NCBI GenBank assembly: GCA_947854175.1
Contig: CANTYJ010000054.1
Location: 1 to 60,709, forward strand
Reading direction: 5' to 3'
DNA from: an uncultured Turicimonas sp.
GTDB lineage: Bacteria; Pseudomonadota; Gammaproteobacteria; Burkholderiales; Burkholderiaceae_F
Length of the DNA: 60,709 nucleotides
In this document: positions 1-9,645 of the stretch, one piece after another
Numbering within the stretch: position 1 is the stretch's first letter
Layout: each line of letters starts with the position of its first letter
Made by a program: the position numbers and the translations under genes
The notes under the pieces: generated by a model
Seen by the model: the letters and a program-made list of their open reading frames with translations, nothing else
Told to the model about the DNA's origin: nothing
The model's database searches: none

Positions 1-1173
1 TTAATTAATGACACCCGACCTGAAGCTGCCTTAGTGCTTGCGGACGGAGCTGTTTTTAAAGGACGCTCTATTGGCGTTCCCGGAGTAACCGTCGGAGAAG
101 TTGTATTTAATACTTCCATGACAGGTTATCAGGAGATCCTTACCGATCCTTCTTACAAGGGTCAGCTTGTTACTTTAACTTATCCTCACATCGGTAATGT
201 CGGAGTCAATCAGGACGATGCTGAATCCAGAACAATATTTGCCGGTGGTTTAATTATCCGTTCTGAATCTCCGGTTGTATCCAACTGGCGGGGCCAGAGA
301 AGTCTCGGAGAATACTTAAAACAGCACGGAATTGTCTCAATTTCTGATATCGATACGCGCAAACTGACTAGAATACTGAGAACTAAAGGAGCTCAACCCG
401 GCTGTATCGTTGCGGCTTCTGCAGGGAAACTCACAGAAGAGGAACTTACATTAGCCAAGAAAATTGCGGCTGAAGCTCCAGTAATGAACGGTCAGGATCT
501 GGCTCAGGTTGTAACCAGCGACTACCGTTACCAGTGGTCAGAAGGGACATGGCGTTTGGATAACGGCTGGGGTCGCCCCGGAATGAATCATCTTGAAGAA
601 TATCCGTTCCATGTCGTTGCCTGGGATTTTGGTATAAAAGAAAATATTCTTCGTCTGCTTGCTGACAGAGGAATCAAAGTCACTGTCGTTCCGGCTAAAG
701 TATCTTTCGAAGATGCGATGGAAATGAGCCCGGACGGTATTTTCCTCTCCAACGGTCCCGGAGATCCTGCACCTTGTGAGTATGCGATTGAAGTCGCAAA
801 GAAAGCGATCGCGGCAAAGATTCCGTTATTCGGAATTTGCTTGGGACACCAGATCCTTGGTCTTGCCTGCGGAGCCCAGACCAAGAAAATGAAATTTGGT
901 CATCACGGTGCCAATCATCCGGTTGTCGATGTGAGAACAAATAAGGTTTATATCACCAGTCAGAACCATGGATTTATGGTCGATGAACAGACGTTGCCTG
1001 ATAATGTGAAAGTTACTCATAAATCCTTGTTCGACGGCTCATTACAAGGCTTTGAATTGACAGATGCGCCGGTCTTCTGTTTCCAGGGACATCCGGAAGC
1101 AAGCCCCGGACCACACGATATTCAGGATTTATTTGATCGTTTCCTGGATGCTCTGAAGAATGCAAAAAAGTAA
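1..1173 (+). CDS. carA: Carbamoyl-phosphate synthase small subunit CarA (5' end outside window)
   Basis: This is the glutaminase subunit of carbamoyl-phosphate synthetase; it hydrolyses glutamine and channels ammonia to CarB for arginine and pyrimidine synthesis. The frame is open to the first base of the window and reads family-like sequence (...[12 protein letters not shown]) before the first usable internal start (GTG at 34), so the true start most likely lies a few codons upstream. An N-terminal CPSase small domain is followed by a class I glutamine amidotransferase domain. The nucleophilic Cys is at bases 838-840 in GICLGHQ, and the His and Glu of the triad are at 1090-1092 and 1096-1098 in GHPEASPG. 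The length of at least 379 residues fits the family (about 380). gmhA follows at once, with carB after it. Confidence 0.96.
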   Translation, partial: LINDTRPEAALVLADGAVFKGRSIGVPGVTVGEVVFNTSMTGYQEILTDPSYKGQLVTLTYPHIGNVGVNQDDAESRTIFAGGLIIRSESPVVSNWRGQRSLGEYLKQHGIVSISDIDTRKLTRILRTKGAQPGCIVAASAGKLTEEELTLAKKIAAEAPVMNGQDLAQVVTSDYRYQWSEGTWRLDNGWGRPGMNHLEEYPFHVVAWDFGIKENILRLLADRGIKVTVVPAKVSFEDAMEMSPDGIFLSNGPGDPAPCEYAIEVAKKAIAAKIPLFGICLGHQILGLACGAQTKKMKFGHHGANHPVVDVRTNKVYITSQNHGFMVDEQTLPDNVKVTHKSLFDGSLQGFELTDAPVFCFQGHPEASPGPHDIQDLFDRFLDALKNAKK

Positions 1174-1174
1174 T

Positions 1175-1774
1175 ATGACAACTCAACTTGAACTTGTAAA
1201 GTCGGCCTTGTTGGAAGCTCAACAGGCACTAAATAATCTTCTTCATAACGAACAGACTCTGCAGGAGATTGTCAAAGCTGCCAATCTGATGATTGAATCG
1301 TTGAAAAACGGAGGAAAGATTTTATCTTGCGGTAACGGCGGTTCCTTGTGCGATTCAATGCATTTTGCCGAAGAACTTTCCGGGCGCTTTAGATTGGATA
1401 GAGAACCGATCGGAGCCATCTCCATGAGTGATCCTTCTCATATGTCCTGTGTAGGAAATGATTACGGATATGAAGAAGTCTTTTCCAGGTATTTGAAGGC
1501 AGTGGGACGTCCCGGAGACGTTCTTTTAGCTATCACGACGAGCGGTACGAGCAAAAATGTCGTTAAAGCTGCCGCACACGCCCGCGAGCTTGGCATCAAA
1601 GTTGTTGCATTAACCGGAAAGCCTGGAACTCCGATTTGTCAACTCTCAGATGTAGCAGTGGTTACTCCCGGAGGAAGATATGCCGACCGTGTTCAAGAGT
1701 TGCATATAAAGGTTATACATATACTGATCGAGTTGATCGAAAACGGATTAACAGAAAAAACAATTAAGGAATAG
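1175..1774 (+). CDS. gmhA: Phosphoheptose isomerase GmhA
   Basis: GmhA converts sedoheptulose 7-phosphate to D-glycero-D-manno-heptose 7-phosphate, the first step of ADP-heptose synthesis for the LPS inner core. The whole protein is one SIS domain with the family motifs [17 protein letters not shown] and [13 protein letters not shown], and the ending [21 protein letters not shown] is typical of the E. coli type. I chose ATG 1175 (199 aa, starting MTTQ) because it begins one base after the carA stop. ATG 1160 (204 aa) would overlap carA by 14 bp and is the alternative. It sits between carA and carB with 1-4 bp gaps, so it is presumably co-transcribed with them although the pathways are unrelated. 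Confidence 0.93.
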   Translation: MTTQLELVKSALLEAQQALNNLLHNEQTLQEIVKAANLMIESLKNGGKILSCGNGGSLCDSMHFAEELSGRFRLDREPIGAISMSDPSHMSCVGNDYGYEEVFSRYLKAVGRPGDVLLAITTSGTSKNVVKAAAHARELGIKVVALTGKPGTPICQLSDVAVVTPGGRYADRVQELHIKVIHILIELIENGLTEKTIKE

Positions 1775-1778
1775 AAAT

Positions 1779-4700
1779 ATGCCAAAGCGCACAGACCTCA
1801 AGTCTATTCTTATCATTGGTGCAGGTCCGATTGTGATCGGACAGGCTTGTGAGTTTGACTACTCGGGCGCACAAGCCTGCAAAGCCCTAAGAGAAGAGGG
1901 CTATAAAGTTATTTTGGTAAACAGCAATCCTGCTACCATCATGACCGATCCGGAAACGGCCGATGTTACCTACATTGAACCGATAACTCCCAAAGTTCTT
2001 GAAAAAATTATTGAAAAAGAACGTCCGGACGCCATTCTTCCGACGATGGGAGGCCAAACAGCACTGAACTGTGCAATGGCTTTATCAAAAGCAGGAGTGC
2101 TTGAAAAATTTAACATTGAGCTGATTGGTGCTTCTCCTGAGGCTATCGATAAAGCAGAAGATAGATTGAAATTTAAAGAAGCCATGGATCGGCTCGGACT
2201 TGGCAGCGCACGTTCAGGGATTGCATACTCTCTGGATGAAGCCTTAAAAGTTCAATCCAAGATTGGTTTCCCGGCTATTATCCGACCAAGCTTCACTCTC
2301 GGTGGTTCAGGCGGCGGTATTGCGTATAACATGGAAGAGTTTGTCCAGATTTGTTCCCGCGGACTTGAACTCTCGCCGACACACGAGCTTTTGATTGAAG
2401 AGTCATTGCTGGGATGGAAAGAGTATGAGATGGAAGTTGTCCGTGATAAAAAAGACAACTGCATTATCGTTTGCTCCATAGAGAACTTGGACCCGATGGG
2501 CATTCATACCGGTGACTCGATTACCGTTGCACCTGCTCAGACATTAACCGATAAAGAATACCAAATCATGCGTGATGCATCGATTGCAATTCTGCGTGAG
2601 ATTGGTGTTGATACAGGCGGTTCGAACGTCCAGTTTGCGGTCAATCCGAAAGACGGAAGACTAGTCGTTATTGAAATGAACCCGCGTGTTTCCCGTTCCT
2701 CTGCTTTAGCTTCAAAGGCCACAGGCTTCCCGATTGCAAAAATTGCTGCAAAACTTGCTGTCGGTTATACCTTGGATGAGCTTAAAAACGAAATCACCGG
2801 CGGTGCAACCCCTGCTTCTTTTGAACCGACGATTGATTATGTGGTCGTTAAAGCTCCAAGATTTGCCTTCGAAAAATTCCCGAAAGCCGATAAACGCCTG
2901 ACTACTCAAATGAAGTCTGTCGGTGAGGTAATGGCTATCGGTCGCACTTTCCAGGAGTCTTTACAAAAAGCTCTGAGAGGATTGGAAACCGGTAAAGACG
3001 GATTGAATGAAATTTCTGAAGACCGCCAGACAATTCATCACGAGATTAGTGAACCGGGCCCGGAACGCCTGTGGTACTTAGCTGACGCCTTCCGCCTGGG
3101 CTATACGGTCAACGAAGCTTACAATGCGACCAAGATTGATCCCTGGTTCCTTGTACAGATTAAAGAGCTTGTTGATATTGAAGCCCGAATCAAACAAACA
3201 CCGATTGAATCAATCGGCAAGGAAGAGATGCTGTTTCTCAAGAAGAAAGGTTTCTCTGACAGACGGTTGGCTAAATTACTCAATGTCAAAGAAGAGGATA
3301 TCAGAGGACTTCGCCACAGCTTAGGTGTCCGTCCGGTTTATAAGAGAGTTGATACTTGTGCCGGAGAATTCCCGACTGATACGGCTTATATGTATTCGAC
3401 CTATGAGGAAGAAAACGAAGCCAATCCGACAGACAGAAGAAAAATTATGGTTTTGGGAGGCGGTCCCAACCGCATCGGTCAAGGTATTGAATTTGATTAC
3501 TGCTGCGTCCATGCGGCCATGGCTCTGAGGGAGGACGGTTACGAAACCATCATGGTTAACTGCAATCCTGAGACTGTGTCAACTGACTACGACACCAGCG
3601 ACAGATTGTATTTTGAACCGGTTACGCTCGAAGATGTTCTTGAAATTATTCATATTGAAAAGCCGGAAGGTGTCATCGTCCAGTACGGCGGCCAAACTCC
3701 TTTAAAACTTGCCCGCGCACTGGAAGCCTGCGGAGTTCCTATTGTAGGAACCACACCAGACTCTATCGATATTGCAGAAGATAGAGAAAGATTCCAGCAT
3801 CTGTTACAGCAGCTCGGACTTCGCCAACCGCCAAACAGAACTGCAAGGACCGAAGAGGATGCCATTAGAATGGCCGAAGAAATCGGCTATCCGCTGGTAG
3901 TTCGTCCAAGTTACGTCTTAGGCGGCCGGGCCATGGATATTGTCCATGAAAGAAGTTCTCTTGAAAGATACATGAGAGAAGCTATCAAAGTTACCTTTGA
4001 TTCTCCTGTACTTCTCGACAGATTCCTTGACGATGCAGTAGAAATGGATATTGATGCCGTTTCTGACGGAAAAGAAGTCAGAATTGGCGGTGTTATGCAA
4101 CATATTGAACAGGCAGGTGTCCACTCCGGTGACTCAGCTTGCTCGATCCCACCATATTCGCTGGATCCGAAGATTGTTGAAGAAGTTAAACGCCAGACCA
4201 AAGTTATGGCAAAAGCTCTTAATGTGGTCGGTTTGATGAATGTTCAGTTCGCTATACAGAACGCATTTACCGACCATCCGGAGATTTATGTCCTTGAAGT
4301 TAATCCCCGTGCTTCGAGGACGGTCCCGTTTGTTTCGAAGTCCACAGGACAGCAGTTAGCCAAGATTGCTGCACGATGCATGGTTGGTCAATCCTTGCAG
4401 CAACAAAATAAACCCGTAGAAGTTGAACTCGAGCATTTCTCAGTCAAGGAAGCTGTTTTCCCATTTGCAAAATTCCTTGGAGTCGATCCGGTTTTAGGAC
4501 CGGAAATGCGCTCAACCGGTGAGGTGATGGGTGTAGGCAAGTCCTTCGGACAGGCTTTGTTCAAGAGTCAAATCGGCGCGGATTCAGCGATACCACGTGA
4601 AGGGACAGTCTTTATCTCAGTCAAAGACAGCGATAAGCCTCGGTTACCTGAGTTGGCCCGTCAGTTTACAGAGGCCGGTTACAAACTGGTTGCAACCAGA

Positions 4701-4991
4701 GGTACTGCCAAAGCCATACAAGATGCGGGCTATAAATGCGATATTGTCAATAAAGTCTCCGAAGGTAGACCTAACGTTGTTGACGAGTTGAAGAACGGAA
4801 ATATCCAGATGGTAATTGCTGTAGCAGCAGAAAACCGCTCTGAAATCGCAGACGCTTCAGCTATCCGTATTGCAAGTTTGGCCAATCATGTGACTTTCTA
4901 TACAGCAATGGCCAACGCCATCGCAGTTGTTGAAGGTATTCGTCACATGCATGAACAGTCCGTTTATTCCTTACAGGAGTTACATAATTAA
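1779..4991 (+). CDS. carB: Carbamoyl-phosphate synthase large subunit CarB
   Basis: This is the synthetase subunit. It makes carbamoyl phosphate from bicarbonate, ammonia (delivered by CarA) and two ATP in the cytoplasm. At 1070 residues it is full length compared with E. coli (1073). Two homologous ATP-grasp halves are visible: the first has [12 protein letters not shown] at 169-180, the second [11 protein letters not shown] at 709-719. An oligomerisation region lies between them and an MGS-like allosteric domain occupies roughly the last 135 residues (begins near [12 protein letters not shown]). The start is 4 bp after gmhA. It is followed by overlapping short inverted repeats and then argF, which uses its product. 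Confidence 0.98.
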   Translation: MPKRTDLKSILIIGAGPIVIGQACEFDYSGAQACKALREEGYKVILVNSNPATIMTDPETADVTYIEPITPKVLEKIIEKERPDAILPTMGGQTALNCAMALSKAGVLEKFNIELIGASPEAIDKAEDRLKFKEAMDRLGLGSARSGIAYSLDEALKVQSKIGFPAIIRPSFTLGGSGGGIAYNMEEFVQICSRGLELSPTHELLIEESLLGWKEYEMEVVRDKKDNCIIVCSIENLDPMGIHTGDSITVAPAQTLTDKEYQIMRDASIAILREIGVDTGGSNVQFAVNPKDGRLVVIEMNPRVSRSSALASKATGFPIAKIAAKLAVGYTLDELKNEITGGATPASFEPTIDYVVVKAPRFAFEKFPKADKRLTTQMKSVGEVMAIGRTFQESLQKALRGLETGKDGLNEISEDRQTIHHEISEPGPERLWYLADAFRLGYTVNEAYNATKIDPWFLVQIKELVDIEARIKQTPIESIGKEEMLFLKKKGFSDRRLAKLLNVKEEDIRGLRHSLGVRPVYKRVDTCAGEFPTDTAYMYSTYEEENEANPTDRRKIMVLGGGPNRIGQGIEFDYCCVHAAMALREDGYETIMVNCNPETVSTDYDTSDRLYFEPVTLEDVLEIIHIEKPEGVIVQYGGQTPLKLARALEACGVPIVGTTPDSIDIAEDRERFQHLLQQLGLRQPPNRTARTEEDAIRMAEEIGYPLVVRPSYVLGGRAMDIVHERSSLERYMREAIKVTFDSPVLLDRFLDDAVEMDIDAVSDGKEVRIGGVMQHIEQAGVHSGDSACSIPPYSLDPKIVEEVKRQTKVMAKALNVVGLMNVQFAIQNAFTDHPEIYVLEVNPRASRTVPFVSKSTGQQLAKIAARCMVGQSLQQQNKPVEVELEHFSVKEAVFPFAKFLGVDPVLGPEMRSTGEVMGVGKSFGQALFKSQIGADSAIPREGTVFISVKDSDKPRLPELARQFTEAGYKLVATRGTAKAIQDAGYKCDIVNKVSEGRPNVVDELKNGNIQMVIAVAAENRSEIADASAIRIASLANHVTFYTAMANAIAVVEGIRHMHEQSVYSLQELHN

Positions 4992-4992
4992 T

Positions 4993-5040
4993 TTGGTTAA
5001 AAGCCAATTTTTCAACCAAGGGCGTTTATAAAATGCCCTT
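4993..5040 (+). promoter_or_regulatory. Two overlapping inverted repeats between carB and argF
   Basis: TTGGTT (4993-4998) can pair with AACCAA (5014-5019), and AAGGGC (5018-5023) with GCCCTT (5035-5040). The arms share two bases at 5018-5019, so the two hairpins compete at their bases. No long T run follows, so neither is a convincing terminator. The element lies just upstream of the argF ribosome binding site and may be an mRNA spacer or an attenuation element. The function is unknown. Confidence 0.3.
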
Positions 5041-5054
5041 ATTGAGGTGAATTT

Positions 5055-6059
5055 ATGCCAACAAGTTTAAAAAATCGGAGCTTACTCAGCTTAGTTAACC
5101 ATACTCCGGCAGAAATCGATTATTTAGTCGAATTGGCCGCTGATTTAAAACGTGCCAAACGTGCCGGCACCGAAGTTCAACAACTCAAACGTAAGAGCAT
5201 TGCTCTTGTTTTTGAAAAAACCTCTACAAGAACCAGAAGCGCTTTTGAAGTAGCTGCCTATGACCAGGGAGCCAACACAACGTACTTTGATCCTAACGTG
5301 TCACAAATCGGCCACAAAGAAAGCATTAAAGATTCAGCCCGTGTGCTTGGTTCTATGTACGATGCAATTGAATACAGAGGTTTTTCCCAGGAAGTGGTTG
5401 AAGAACTGGCTGAGTATTCCGGAGTTCCTGTTTTCAACGGATTAACGGATGAATGGCATCCGACACAGATGCTTTGTGATCTTTTGACCATGAAAGAAGC
5501 TTGCCAAAAACCATGGAAGAAGATTAGTTTCGCTTATTTAGGAGACGCCCGATTTAATACCGGCAATTCTTTGCTGATGGTTGGTGCAAAGATGGGTATG
5601 GACGTCCGCATCGCAGCTCCTAAAGAATATTGGCCGAGTGAAGAACTTATCGCGCTGTGCCAGGGATTTGCTGAAGCCTCCGGTGCAAATGTTCTGTTAA
5701 CCGAAGATCCTTATGAGGCAGTTGCCGGTGTTGACTTCATTCATACCGATATCTGGGTCTCCATGGGTGAACCGAAAGAAGTGTGGGATGAAAGAATTAA
5801 AGCCTTGCTTCCATATCAGGTAAACCGCAAGTTAATTGAAGCAACCGGCAACCCTGATGTTAAATTTATGCATTGCTTACCGGCCTACCATAATGCTGAG
5901 ACAAAAGTTGGTAAGGCAATCATTGAGCAGTATCCGGAATTGAAGGATGGAATTGAAGTAACGGAAGAAGTTTTCGAGTCTCCTTTCTCAATTGTTTTCC
6001 GCCAGGCAGAAAACCGGTTGCATACGATCAAAGCCGTTTTGGTTTCATCTTTGGCATAA
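5055..6059 (+). CDS. argF: Ornithine carbamoyltransferase
   Basis: It transfers the carbamoyl group of carbamoyl phosphate to ornithine to give citrulline in arginine biosynthesis. The carbamoyl phosphate motif STRTR is at residues 57-61, HPTQ at 135-138, and the ornithine-site HCLPA at 273-277 with catalytic Cys274. At 334 residues it is the size of the E. coli ArgF/ArgI type. The start ATG is preceded by GAGGTGA at good spacing. It lies 63 bp downstream of carB, so substrate supply and use are adjacent, and a strong hairpin terminator follows. A catabolic role cannot be excluded from sequence, but no arcA or arcC is nearby. Confidence 0.95.
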   Translation: MPTSLKNRSLLSLVNHTPAEIDYLVELAADLKRAKRAGTEVQQLKRKSIALVFEKTSTRTRSAFEVAAYDQGANTTYFDPNVSQIGHKESIKDSARVLGSMYDAIEYRGFSQEVVEELAEYSGVPVFNGLTDEWHPTQMLCDLLTMKEACQKPWKKISFAYLGDARFNTGNSLLMVGAKMGMDVRIAAPKEYWPSEELIALCQGFAEASGANVLLTEDPYEAVAGVDFIHTDIWVSMGEPKEVWDERIKALLPYQVNRKLIEATGNPDVKFMHCLPAYHNAETKVGKAIIEQYPELKDGIEVTEEVFESPFSIVFRQAENRLHTIKAVLVSSLA

Positions 6060-6080
6060 TTAACAATTGCTAACAGAGAG

Positions 6081-6110
6081 AGCCTCCCGTTTTAAGGGAG
6101 GCTTTGGTCT
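6081..6110 (+). terminator. Rho-independent terminator after argF
   Basis: An eight-base-pair stem (AGCCTCCC at 6081-6088 with GGGAGGCT at 6096-6103) with a seven-base loop is followed by a short, impure T-rich stretch. It marks the end of the carA-gmhA-carB-argF group. Confidence 0.8.
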
Positions 6111-6159
6111 TATCAATTAGTAGAATGGTTTAGTATAAGAATATAGATAAAAACAAAGC

Positions 6160-6187
6160 GGGCGAAAAAACGCCCTAATTTTTTGGA
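6160..6187 (+). terminator. Terminator-like hairpin in the greA leader
   Basis: GGGCG (6160-6164), a loop of six A, CGCCC (6171-6175), then TAATTTTTTGG. The hairpin and T run end only about 10 bases before the greA start codon at 6196, so it lies in the untranslated leader of greA rather than behind a gene. It could terminate early transcripts and so set GreA levels. Confidence 0.5.
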
Positions 6188-6195
6188 AGTAAGAA

Positions 6196-6669
6196 ATGCC
6201 TATACCAATTACTGTCAGGGGAGCACAGCTCCTGAAAACCGAGCTCAATAGGTTAAAGACTCAGGACAGACCTGCTGTCGTACAGGCCATTGCGGAAGCC
6301 CGCGAAAAAGGCGACCTGTCTGAGAATGCTGAATACGATGCCGCCAGAGAATCTCAGGCATTCATCGAGGGAAGAATTGCTGAATTGGAGAGCAAAATTT
6401 CCCAGTTTCAGGTGATTGATCCTGCAACACTGGAAGGTACAGAAAAGGTTGTATTCAGCGCGACGGTAACAATTGAAGACGTTGAAACAGGTATTCAGCA
6501 ACGTTTCCAAATTGTTGGAAATGATGAGAGTGACACAAAAAATAACCGTATTTCCATTGCCAGCCCGATTGCAAGAGCGATGATTGGAAAAACAATCGGA
6601 GATGTTGCTGAAGTAACAGCTCCGGGCGGAGTTAGTGAATACGAAATTATCGATATCGAATATATCTAA
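6196..6669 (+). CDS. greA: Transcription elongation factor GreA
   Basis: GreA enters the secondary channel of backtracked RNA polymerase and stimulates cleavage of the transcript 3' end. At 157 residues it has the usual length. An N-terminal coiled coil carries the acidic tip GDLSENAEYD (Asp40 and Glu43 are the expected active residues), followed by an FKBP-like C-terminal domain ending in EYEIIDIEYI. The start ATG follows TGGAAG. It is monocistronic here, bounded by a leader hairpin upstream and a convergent terminator downstream. A greB paralogue lies at 15.4 kb. Confidence 0.96.
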   Translation: MPIPITVRGAQLLKTELNRLKTQDRPAVVQAIAEAREKGDLSENAEYDAARESQAFIEGRIAELESKISQFQVIDPATLEGTEKVVFSATVTIEDVETGIQQRFQIVGNDESDTKNNRISIASPIARAMIGKTIGDVAEVTAPGGVSEYEIIDIEYI

Positions 6670-6689
6670 GCCGCTAATTAATAAAAGCA

Positions 6690-6716
6690 GGCCGCATCCG
6701 TAAGAAGGTGCGGCCT
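6690..6716. terminator. Shared terminator between greA and yhbY
   Basis: The inverted repeat GGCCGCA (6690-6696) / TGCGGCC (6709-6715) lies between two convergent genes. Neither side has a long T run, so strength is uncertain, but its position suits bidirectional termination. Confidence 0.55.
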
Positions 6717-6736
6717 TGGCATATGTTCTTTAAGGC

Positions 6737-7273
6737 TTACTTTGAAAAACTTCTTCTGGCTAAACGTGTGCCGAGAGGAGTTCCTTTTTCACCGACAGCT
6801 TTAACCTGCCCCTTAGGAGTTTTTCCTTTTTTAACGGTTTTAGCCCAGGGTAGGCTCTTAGCCTTAGAACCTTTCTTCTCTGCCTGAATCATTTCTGTCA
6901 AGCGTTTTCTTTGGTTTCTGGCTTTAGCGCCGGTCTTTTTGACTTTCTTTACGGCAGACGGTTCAGGTTTGACTTTTTCTTCCTTTTCGTCTTTTTCAGG
7001 ATTCGGACGGAAAAGAACGAATAATTTGCCGATAAGCTGAATCTTGGCGGCACCCAGTTCTTCCGCTAAAGTTTCGTAAATTTCTACACGTTCCTCTCTG
7101 TCATCACTAGGAACACGAACTTTGATCAGTTCATGATCTTTAAGTGCCCGGTCAACTTCTTTTTTGACTTCAGGAGTTAATCCGGAAGCACCGAGCAAAA
7201 CAACCGGCTCAAGATGATGAGCAGCAGCCCGAAGTGTGATACGCTCATCGCGCGGTAATTTTAATTGTGCCAT
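6737..7273 (-). CDS. yhbY: YhbY-family RNA-binding protein with basic C-terminal tail
   Basis: The first ~90 residues form a CRS1-YhbY (CRM) RNA-binding domain, with LRAAAHHLEPVVLLGASGLT near residue 13 and the KVRV...LGAAKIQLIGKLFVLFRP core. Family members associate with pre-50S ribosomal subunits. Residues ~95-178 are a Lys/Arg-rich tail, while E. coli YhbY is only about 97 residues; the tail probably adds nonspecific RNA contacts. The gene is divergent from rlmE, which encodes an rRNA methyltransferase, with about 38 bp between the starts. This arrangement is conserved in proteobacteria and supports a role in large-subunit assembly. Confidence 0.9.
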   Translation of the reverse strand: MAQLKLPRDERITLRAAAHHLEPVVLLGASGLTPEVKKEVDRALKDHELIKVRVPSDDREERVEIYETLAEELGAAKIQLIGKLFVLFRPNPEKDEKEEKVKPEPSAVKKVKKTGAKARNQRKRLTEMIQAEKKGSKAKSLPWAKTVKKGKTPKGQVKAVGEKGTPLGTRLARRSFSK

Positions 7274-7311
7274 GATAATTACTTCTCCTATGTTTTTATA
7301 GAGTTAAACCG

Positions 7312-7959
7312 ATGCCAGTCTCAGAAAAGAAATTACGTTCAAATCCGGCTTGGATCAAACGACATATCAACGATCCTTTTGTTAAACAATCCGTTAAAGA
7401 CGGATATCGGGCTCGCTCTGTATATAAGTTAATTGAACTCAATGATAAAGATAAAATTATCAGAAAAGGAATGACTGTCGTCGATTTAGGTGCAGCCCCG
7501 GGTTCATGGAGTCAAGTCGTCAAGGAAAAATTGACCGATGACTCAGGAAAGATTGACGGAAAAGCTATCGCATTAGATATTCTTCCGATGGATCCTATCC
7601 CCGGAGTAGATTTCATACAGGGTGATTTTAGGGAACAGGATGTTGCAGACCAACTGACCGAATTACTTCATGGTGAAAAAGTTGACGTCGTATTGTCAGA
7701 TATGGCTCCGAATCTTTCGGGGGTTGCTGTTGCCGATGCCGCCCGTTGTCTCCTGCTCAATGAATTGGCTTTAGATTTTGCTAAAGAGAATTTGAAACCT
7801 AACGGTACTTTTGTGTGTAAAGTTTTTCAAGGAAGCGGTTACTCACAGTTTGTTGAGCAATGCAAAAAAACGTTTAAGAAAGTGGCTTCCAGGAAACCGG
7901 AGGCTTCCAGAACAAGTTCTGCTGAAGTTTATATAGTAGCCAGGGACCTAAAAAATTAA
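7312..7959 (+). CDS. rlmE: 23S rRNA (uridine2552-2'-O)-methyltransferase RlmE (FtsJ/RrmJ)
   Basis: RlmE methylates U2552 in the A-loop of 23S rRNA on the 50S subunit, using S-adenosylmethionine. The Rossmann SAM-binding motif DLGAAPGSWS is at residues 58-67. The conserved GYRARSVYKL and LSDMAPNLSG segments and the K in FVCKVFQGSG fit the FtsJ K-D-K-E catalytic set. It has 215 residues against 209 in E. coli. In many relatives ftsH follows directly; here dcuC and dnaE lie between them, a local rearrangement. Confidence 0.95.
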   Translation: MPVSEKKLRSNPAWIKRHINDPFVKQSVKDGYRARSVYKLIELNDKDKIIRKGMTVVDLGAAPGSWSQVVKEKLTDDSGKIDGKAIALDILPMDPIPGVDFIQGDFREQDVADQLTELLHGEKVDVVLSDMAPNLSGVAVADAARCLLLNELALDFAKENLKPNGTFVCKVFQGSGYSQFVEQCKKTFKKVASRKPEASRTSSAEVYIVARDLKN

Positions 7960-8021
7960 CGAAAAATAATGTCAATGTTTTAGAACAAAGAAGCATTCTT
8001 CAGTATCTGTTTTTTGTACCC

Positions 8022-8050
8022 GAAAAAAAGCCGCCCGAACAGAGGCGGCT
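8022..8050 (-). terminator. Rho-independent terminator of the dcuC-type gene
   Basis: Read on the minus strand, AGCCGCC (8050-8044) pairs with GGCGGCT (8035-8029) and a run of T follows (the plus strand has CGAAAAAAAG upstream of the stem). It lies directly behind the minus-strand transporter stop codon and also faces the end of rlmE. Confidence 0.8.
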
Positions 8051-8069
8051 TATTCACAACTATTTGTGG

Positions 8070-9344
8070 CTAAACAATCGTCAAAGCTAAAACGGTTACA
8101 CCAATGATTAATGGGATAGCAGTGCGTTTAACCAAAGCCATCGGAGAAACCATCGATAGACCGCAAAGCACAATCACAACACCTGCAATTGGAGACATTG
8201 TTCGTCCCATCTGACCTGCAATTAATGCCATGGCACCAAGGTGAGGGATCTGCATACCGAATTCAGCAGCGTGCGGTGTGACAGCCTCATTAAAAGCGAA
8301 TGTCGCAGCATCACCTGAGCCGGTAATACAGGCCATGATGAAGGGGCCGAAAGAGCCGCCCCAGCGTGCAATTTCATTGGAACTCTTGAGAACTTCCACA
8401 AAAGCATCTATAAGGCCGGTAGCTTTAAGACCGGCTGCAAATACGCCGGCGGTAATGATAATACCCATCACGGAACCATAACCTTCACCCATGCCTTTAA
8501 AGAAATCCTTGGTGAATTGTTGTGGATTAACCATAGAAACAACCAATGCAAAAATGGCGCCGATCAACATTGCCTGAGCAACTCCCATCTTGATTGTCGG
8601 AATGTAGGAACTGCCAAGAAGCAAAATAGCCAATGGAACAAGCGGAGCAATTGCTTTGAGAGGATTGATTCTTACAATGTCTTCACTCTTATCTGCTTTC
8701 GTATAGTAGTCGTCAAGCTCCTGTTTAGTCGGCTTGTTATCCTTCAAGATAAGGCAGACAATGGTCAGGCCGACTGCACCGATAAGAACCATAAGCAAAG
8801 AATAGGGAGTATGAAGTGAAATGAGATCCATCATATCCATATTTGCAATTTTTGCGACCACGCTGTTATGACTGGTTCCCGGAGAAATATTAGAACCGAA
8901 TGTTCCCATAAGCACGGCTGCTCCTGCAGCAGCCGGCCGGATGCCGGAACGAATCATGACAGGAATAAAAGTTGCGCCTACAGCGGCAGCACAACCTGAA
9001 GCAGACGGAATTGCAACGTTAATGAATGCGGTAATAATTGTTGTTGTCGGAATCAGAAAAATGCCGAGGCGATGTAATGGTGCAGCTAAAAATTTAACTA
9101 AGTTTTTGTCGCAGCCCGTTGTTGTGATAACGTAAGCAAATCCCATGGAGGAACAGATTGCCATCAACAACGAAGCATTTGTCATGCTTTTTGCAAACTG
9201 ATCTAATGCTGCCATTGGCTTCATTGCGATACAACAGAGAAAAAGACCTGCTGTGAAGAGTACTAAACGGGTTTCATACCGTTTAATCAAACAGTAAACA
9301 GTGATCACAATAACAGCAATCGCGATCCAAGCTGTGAAAGTCAT
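8070..9344 (-). CDS. dcuC: Anaerobic C4-dicarboxylate transporter, DcuC family
   Basis: This is a polytopic inner-membrane carrier of about 12 hydrophobic segments (424 aa; E. coli DcuC is 461). Family-like stretches include SASGCAAAVGATFIPVMIR and GTFGSNISPGTSHNSVVAK in the N-terminal half and GSGDAATFAFNEAVTPHA in the C-terminal half. DcuC proteins move succinate, fumarate and related dicarboxylates, mainly as succinate efflux or exchange during fermentation. The start ATG follows AAAGGTG. A perfect TATAAT (-10) lies about 50 bp upstream, overlapped by an inverted repeat. The exact substrate cannot be read from sequence. In context it would suit a succinate-producing anaerobe. Confidence 0.87.
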   Translation of the reverse strand: MTFTAWIAIAVIVITVYCLIKRYETRLVLFTAGLFLCCIAMKPMAALDQFAKSMTNASLLMAICSSMGFAYVITTTGCDKNLVKFLAAPLHRLGIFLIPTTTIITAFINVAIPSASGCAAAVGATFIPVMIRSGIRPAAAGAAVLMGTFGSNISPGTSHNSVVAKIANMDMMDLISLHTPYSLLMVLIGAVGLTIVCLILKDNKPTKQELDDYYTKADKSEDIVRINPLKAIAPLVPLAILLLGSSYIPTIKMGVAQAMLIGAIFALVVSMVNPQQFTKDFFKGMGEGYGSVMGIIITAGVFAAGLKATGLIDAFVEVLKSSNEIARWGGSFGPFIMACITGSGDAATFAFNEAVTPHAAEFGMQIPHLGAMALIAGQMGRTMSPIAGVVIVLCGLSMVSPMALVKRTAIPLIIGVTVLALTIV

Positions 9345-9645
9345 AAAAACACCTTTGTTTCCAGAATGGAGGGGGAATAAGAAAATAACTTGTTATTATA
9401 AGTGTTTTCACTAATTGTTGAGAAGTGTGTTGCTTTGTTTCTGTATTTCTACTGCTCGTACGAAAATTGATCTGAGATTTTCTAAATGAGAATTTAGCTT
9501 TGGATTTTACTTGGTTTAATAGTTTTTCCAATTGTTAGTTTTCAGCTTGATAGAAAGGTCTTTTTGCTAAACTTCTCCGATTACCGTAAAAAAGAACGGT
9601 CAGACTACATACTCTTTAAACAAGAATTAGGAGTTCTTTTTCTTC
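9345..9645. promoter_or_regulatory. Divergent intergenic region dcuC / dnaE (301 bp)
   Basis: No gene is visible here. For dcuC (minus), TATAAT lies at 9400-9395, with the inverted repeat AATAAC-TT-GTTATT (9384-9397) covering and following it, a possible operator. For dnaE (plus), TTGCTA (9564-9569) and TAAAAA (9587-9592) are 17 bp apart, a plausible but weak sigma70 pair. I saw no clear FNR box (TTGAT-N4-ATCAA). Confidence 0.4.
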
